Part shown: positions 61,005 to 64,000 of the stretch, piece by piece | Position numbering within the stretch: position 1 is the stretch's first letter | Layout: each line of letters starts with the position of its first letter | NCBI GenBank assembly: GCA_028551475.1 | Contig: CM052359.1 | Location: forward strand, 26,537,583-26,601,582 | Reading direction: 5' to 3' | DNA length: 64,000 nucleotides | Source: Casuarina equisetifolia | Taxonomy: Eukaryota > Streptophyta > Magnoliopsida > Fagales > Casuarinaceae | Position numbers and translations under genes: made by a program | The notes under the pieces: generated by a model | The model's input: the letters and a program-made list of their open reading frames with translations, nothing else | Database searches by the model: none | Told to the model about the DNA's origin: nothing

Positions 61005-62989
61005 GGTTTCTGAGAACAATCCAATTATTTTCCTCCTCCAGTAATCGTTTTGCTTCTAGCAGGAACAATTTCAGCCATAAGAACGTCACTTCACGTACTT
61101 TCAGCAACTGCACTTCTTAAATTAATTGGCTTTACCAATCCATCGTCAACAGGCCTGTCGGGATTTATTCTACGTTTTCGTTAAGAATTATGTTCTGCTT
61201 ATCCATTTATCCTCGCCTTTGGCCAAATTGTGCTCCCTTTCTCTCATCCATCAGGACAGAATATTAGTGCAACAATAAAAAAACAAGGGAATTGCACTCT
61301 TTGATCCGTTCGTCATTTATGTTCTTGTCAAAGTTAGATAAAGGAAAGTCCAAGTGTGACAAGGGCACTTTCTTTCAAGTGGGGCGCCTGTTCCGTATTC
61401 TACTCCAAGAATTCGGCAAGTGCAGACAAACCATTGTGCTATTTCTTTTTCCTTTATGGTGAAGTAGGGTTTGAGGGTATTTGGTCTCAAATATAGGACT
61501 TAGATCTTAGACAACTAATAATCAACTACTAGTTGACAAATAGATGTTCACTTGGGATCCTCCGTATGGTTTTATGTAAAAGAGAATTTTGTTATTCATC
61601 AGGCTTAATTTTAGAATTTCGCAATTAGATTTGGGTTTTTTCTTGTCATGCAGACTTTTGGAACCAGATTAACACTAACAAACGAAATTAAAATCTTTGT
61701 TTAGAGAATTCTTTCTATTGTTTGAAGAAACATGATCACTTTGGAGATATGTTGCTTGATCTAAACTCCCCATCACTTTCTATCGAGTCACAATGACTAT
61801 GCACAACGCCAAGTACGCAGTTTCGATGCAAAATTGATACTGATTAACTTACCAAAAGCTAGCATTAGTTCTTGTTTCATTTGCTATTCCACTGCATTGC
61901 CATGTTGCTTTTCTCATGCTGTCATGAATCTTTGTGATGCCAACTTGACTCGAGATGATTCAATTCAGAGACGAGCACGTTCATCTTCAGCTTGGAGTTG
62001 TACTGTTATTTAAGCTTAGGTTTGATCTTGTGGCTTCAATGAGATTTCAATTGTATTATGCAACTTAACTTTCCCTAATTATATCTTGGTAATGGTAAAT
62101 TTCATTATCTTTTTTTTCGTTTTTACCCAATCTTTACCTTTTGTACACTTCCGTTCTTATGTGATTCTTTGCTCAATTCCTAACATGAAAGGGGGAGTAG
62201 TATGATTTGTTAGAGATAAAAATGAAAAAAAGAAGAAGAGAGTTATAGTTCTTTTCAACCATTTTTCTCATACCAGACCTTTTAACTTATGACCAAAGAA
62301 GAAAGAAAAGAACATAAATATGACCAAGGGGGAAACATACATAAAATAACAATACTGATATACATTTTTATTATGGATTATCATTACATGTATCAATAGT
62401 TGATGCAGTATGGGTTTTCTGTTCCTGATTTTATCAAATGTGATGAACTTGCATCATTTTGTTCATTTTGCATTTGGATAAGTTACTTTTTTTTTTGGGG
62501 ATAAATTACTTAATGCCAGCGTTTTTCATCACAAAGTTTCCAAAATGGGAAATTGGTTGTCCATAAATACATACTCTTAAGTCAGTATCTGTCACGGATA
62601 CCAGCTGTTAAGGTTTAAGTCATAGAAAGCCCAAGTGTCTCGATTGTTATAAAGCATATATGGTCGATCGGTAAGATTGAGTTCAGTCAAAGCACTGTTG
62701 AAGCACAATCAAACAATTGACAAACAAAATTCATAGGTCAAACAACAACAGCACTTCCGCTCACTCATGAGTATGGTACAAGCGTAACTTCATCAAAATA
62801 AGATCTAAATGGAACAACTGATTTTGTGATAAGTGATTGATTTCTTCCCTACGGACAACAGGCATAGTCTAGGTTTTTGGGCTTGTTTTGAAGAATTCTG
62901 TAAGAATGACCTTAAGCCAAGAGTCATTTAAGTTTTTTTAATGGAAAGAGCTTTTTGTCAAGGAAAAGAACTGGAACTTTATAGAAAAG

Positions 62990-63410
62990 TTAGAAGAGAA
63001 TTGATAAGGTCGATATCCTTGGGGAGGAATCCTTTATCACCCATTTTGAGTGGTAGTTTGATGCCTGCAAAACATTGAAATTCAGTGAAAGGAGCAACAT
63101 GTTGGAGTTAGTGTGTAATACCAACTAACAGAGGAAAAAATGGATCATGAGACTCGACAAGGGAGCATGCACTACTAGTATCACAAAAAGTTTCCCCTGC
63201 GCTTTCATGAAACGACAAAAGAACCAATAATACTTTCTTTTCCTGTACCGTGGCATTCCCTTCATGTTCTTCCACTAAGACCTTGATTGCAGAATCACAT
63301 TCTGCAAGTCCATGGATTGCGACCTGCATTAGCTTTCCTTGAATGGGTTGTTCTATTTTTGCCTTTTCAAATATGGGCGGGACTGCACTCTCCACAGTTG
63401 CATCCACCAT
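62990..63410 (-). CDS. small two-exon candidate gene, unrecognised (83 aa)
   Basis: Exon 1 (63234-63410) starts MVDATVESAVPPIFEKAKIE and ends VQEKK at the donor AAA|GTATTA. Exon 2 (62990-63064) follows an acceptor TTTGCAG and reads ASNYHSKWVIKDSSPRISTL to a TAA; the exon lengths (177 and 75 bp) keep frame. Exon 1 is nearly identical to copy 1 up to QEKK and then diverges, as expected at an exon border. The exon 2 tail differs between copies and copy 1 has a frameshift, so coding status is uncertain. The product would be soluble, helix-prone and acidic. I recognise no family. Confidence 0.35.
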
Positions 63411-64000
63411 AAGGGAATAAATAAGAACAATAGAATCACTTTTATTGCAAAGACTATGGTGACTTTCTATCGTGTTTCAGAAAAGGCAAGAATCAGCAAA
63501 AGACTCACTGTCCAATGTAAATGTAAAACTTAAGATGCGTTTGAACCAGCAGATCACTATTCCAGATCTTGTAAGTTCTACTGCATATTATTTAAAAGGG
63601 AATTCAGTCTTCAGAAACTCTTGCCCATTTATTGCAACCAGCGCTTCCTACTGAAATATCCCAAGAAAGTGTTGAGTATGTTCATATTTTTATCAATAGG
63701 CTTCCAGTCATCTTCAAATCTTTTGCAGCGACTGTCTCCTTTATTGTCTTAATTCTAATGTTAATGCATTCAATAATTGTAGTTTGTGTTTGTAGTACTA
63801 AAGTCCTTCATCATGTACAAAACTTATTATTTTTAAGCTAACTTTTGAGTTAGGTCTTTAGATTTTCTAACATGATATCAAAGTTTAAGTTGAATATATT
63901 TTATTTCACGTAATTTTAAGTCTAATATTGCTCAGAATGTGAAAATGTATGTATAGGACAAAAATTTCACATCAAGTATGTAATATATTATGTTGAAACT

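Larger units (their letters stand above)
57333..64000. repeat. segmental duplication, copy 2 (matches 41246-47620), continues past the window
   Basis: It begins AAAAGAGTACCCAAACG at 57333, directly after PES intron sequence, and matches copy 1 to the last base of the window. It is about 290 bp longer overall than the matching part of copy 1 because it keeps more of the repeat gene, offset by losing 180-190 bp near 62625. The left boundary is sharp: bases before 57333 and before 41246 are unrelated. Confidence 0.93.

Overview
The window is nuclear DNA of a flowering plant, almost certainly a eudicot. Genes are split by many short GT/AG introns, intergenic DNA is AT-rich, the proteins belong to plant nuclear families, and there is a Ty1/copia retrotransposon. 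The species cannot be named from the sequence. All recognisable genes lie on the minus strand. Gene models were built by hand from splice sites and from remembered family sequences; for the four complete models the exon lengths add up to an intact reading frame.

Left part (1-36700), low-copy gene territory: HASTY/exportin-5 (2258-15771, 22 exons, 1206 aa); a CDK-like kinase with an N-terminal MGC acylation motif (18129-24258, 7 exons, 583 aa); NOP58, a core box C/D snoRNP protein (25928-28961, 8 exons, 584 aa); and a DRB2-type double-stranded RNA-binding protein (32232-34781, 3 coding exons, 532 aa). The order HASTY, kinase, NOP58 recalls Arabidopsis At3g05040, At3g05050, At3g05060 (from memory). 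HASTY and DRB2 both act in small-RNA pathways, and NOP58 in rRNA modification. Relics here include an antisense LINE fragment in a HASTY intron, a tRNA-like SINE relic upstream of NOP58 and several short tandem repeats.

Middle (36700-41200): AT-rich intergenic DNA with only one weak unrecognised ORF.

Right part (41246-64000): a large segmental duplication. A block starting at 41246 reappears from 57333, and the second copy runs off the right edge. Each copy carries an unrecognised gene whose product has tandem KDYGYKAEPV-type repeats and which is broken by a different in-frame stop in each copy. Each also carries a small two-exon candidate gene and a promoter/exon-like segment. Between the copies lie the last four exons of a phytyl ester synthase/acyltransferase gene (PES type). 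A young copia element (50546-55733; 393/399-bp LTRs, TSD AAGTT) sits inside one of its introns. The simplest reading is a tandem duplication of about 16 kb whose junction at 57332/57333 cut the PES gene, with the copia element arriving later. This predicts a longer, copia-free PES copy just outside the right edge.

No CRISPR array, prokaryotic operon or functional tRNA or rRNA gene was seen. The most interesting features are the history of the duplicated region (double nonsense in the repeat gene, a 94-bp micro-inversion between the copies, a possible chimeric transcript) and the copia element, whose coding region is broken although its LTRs are nearly identical.
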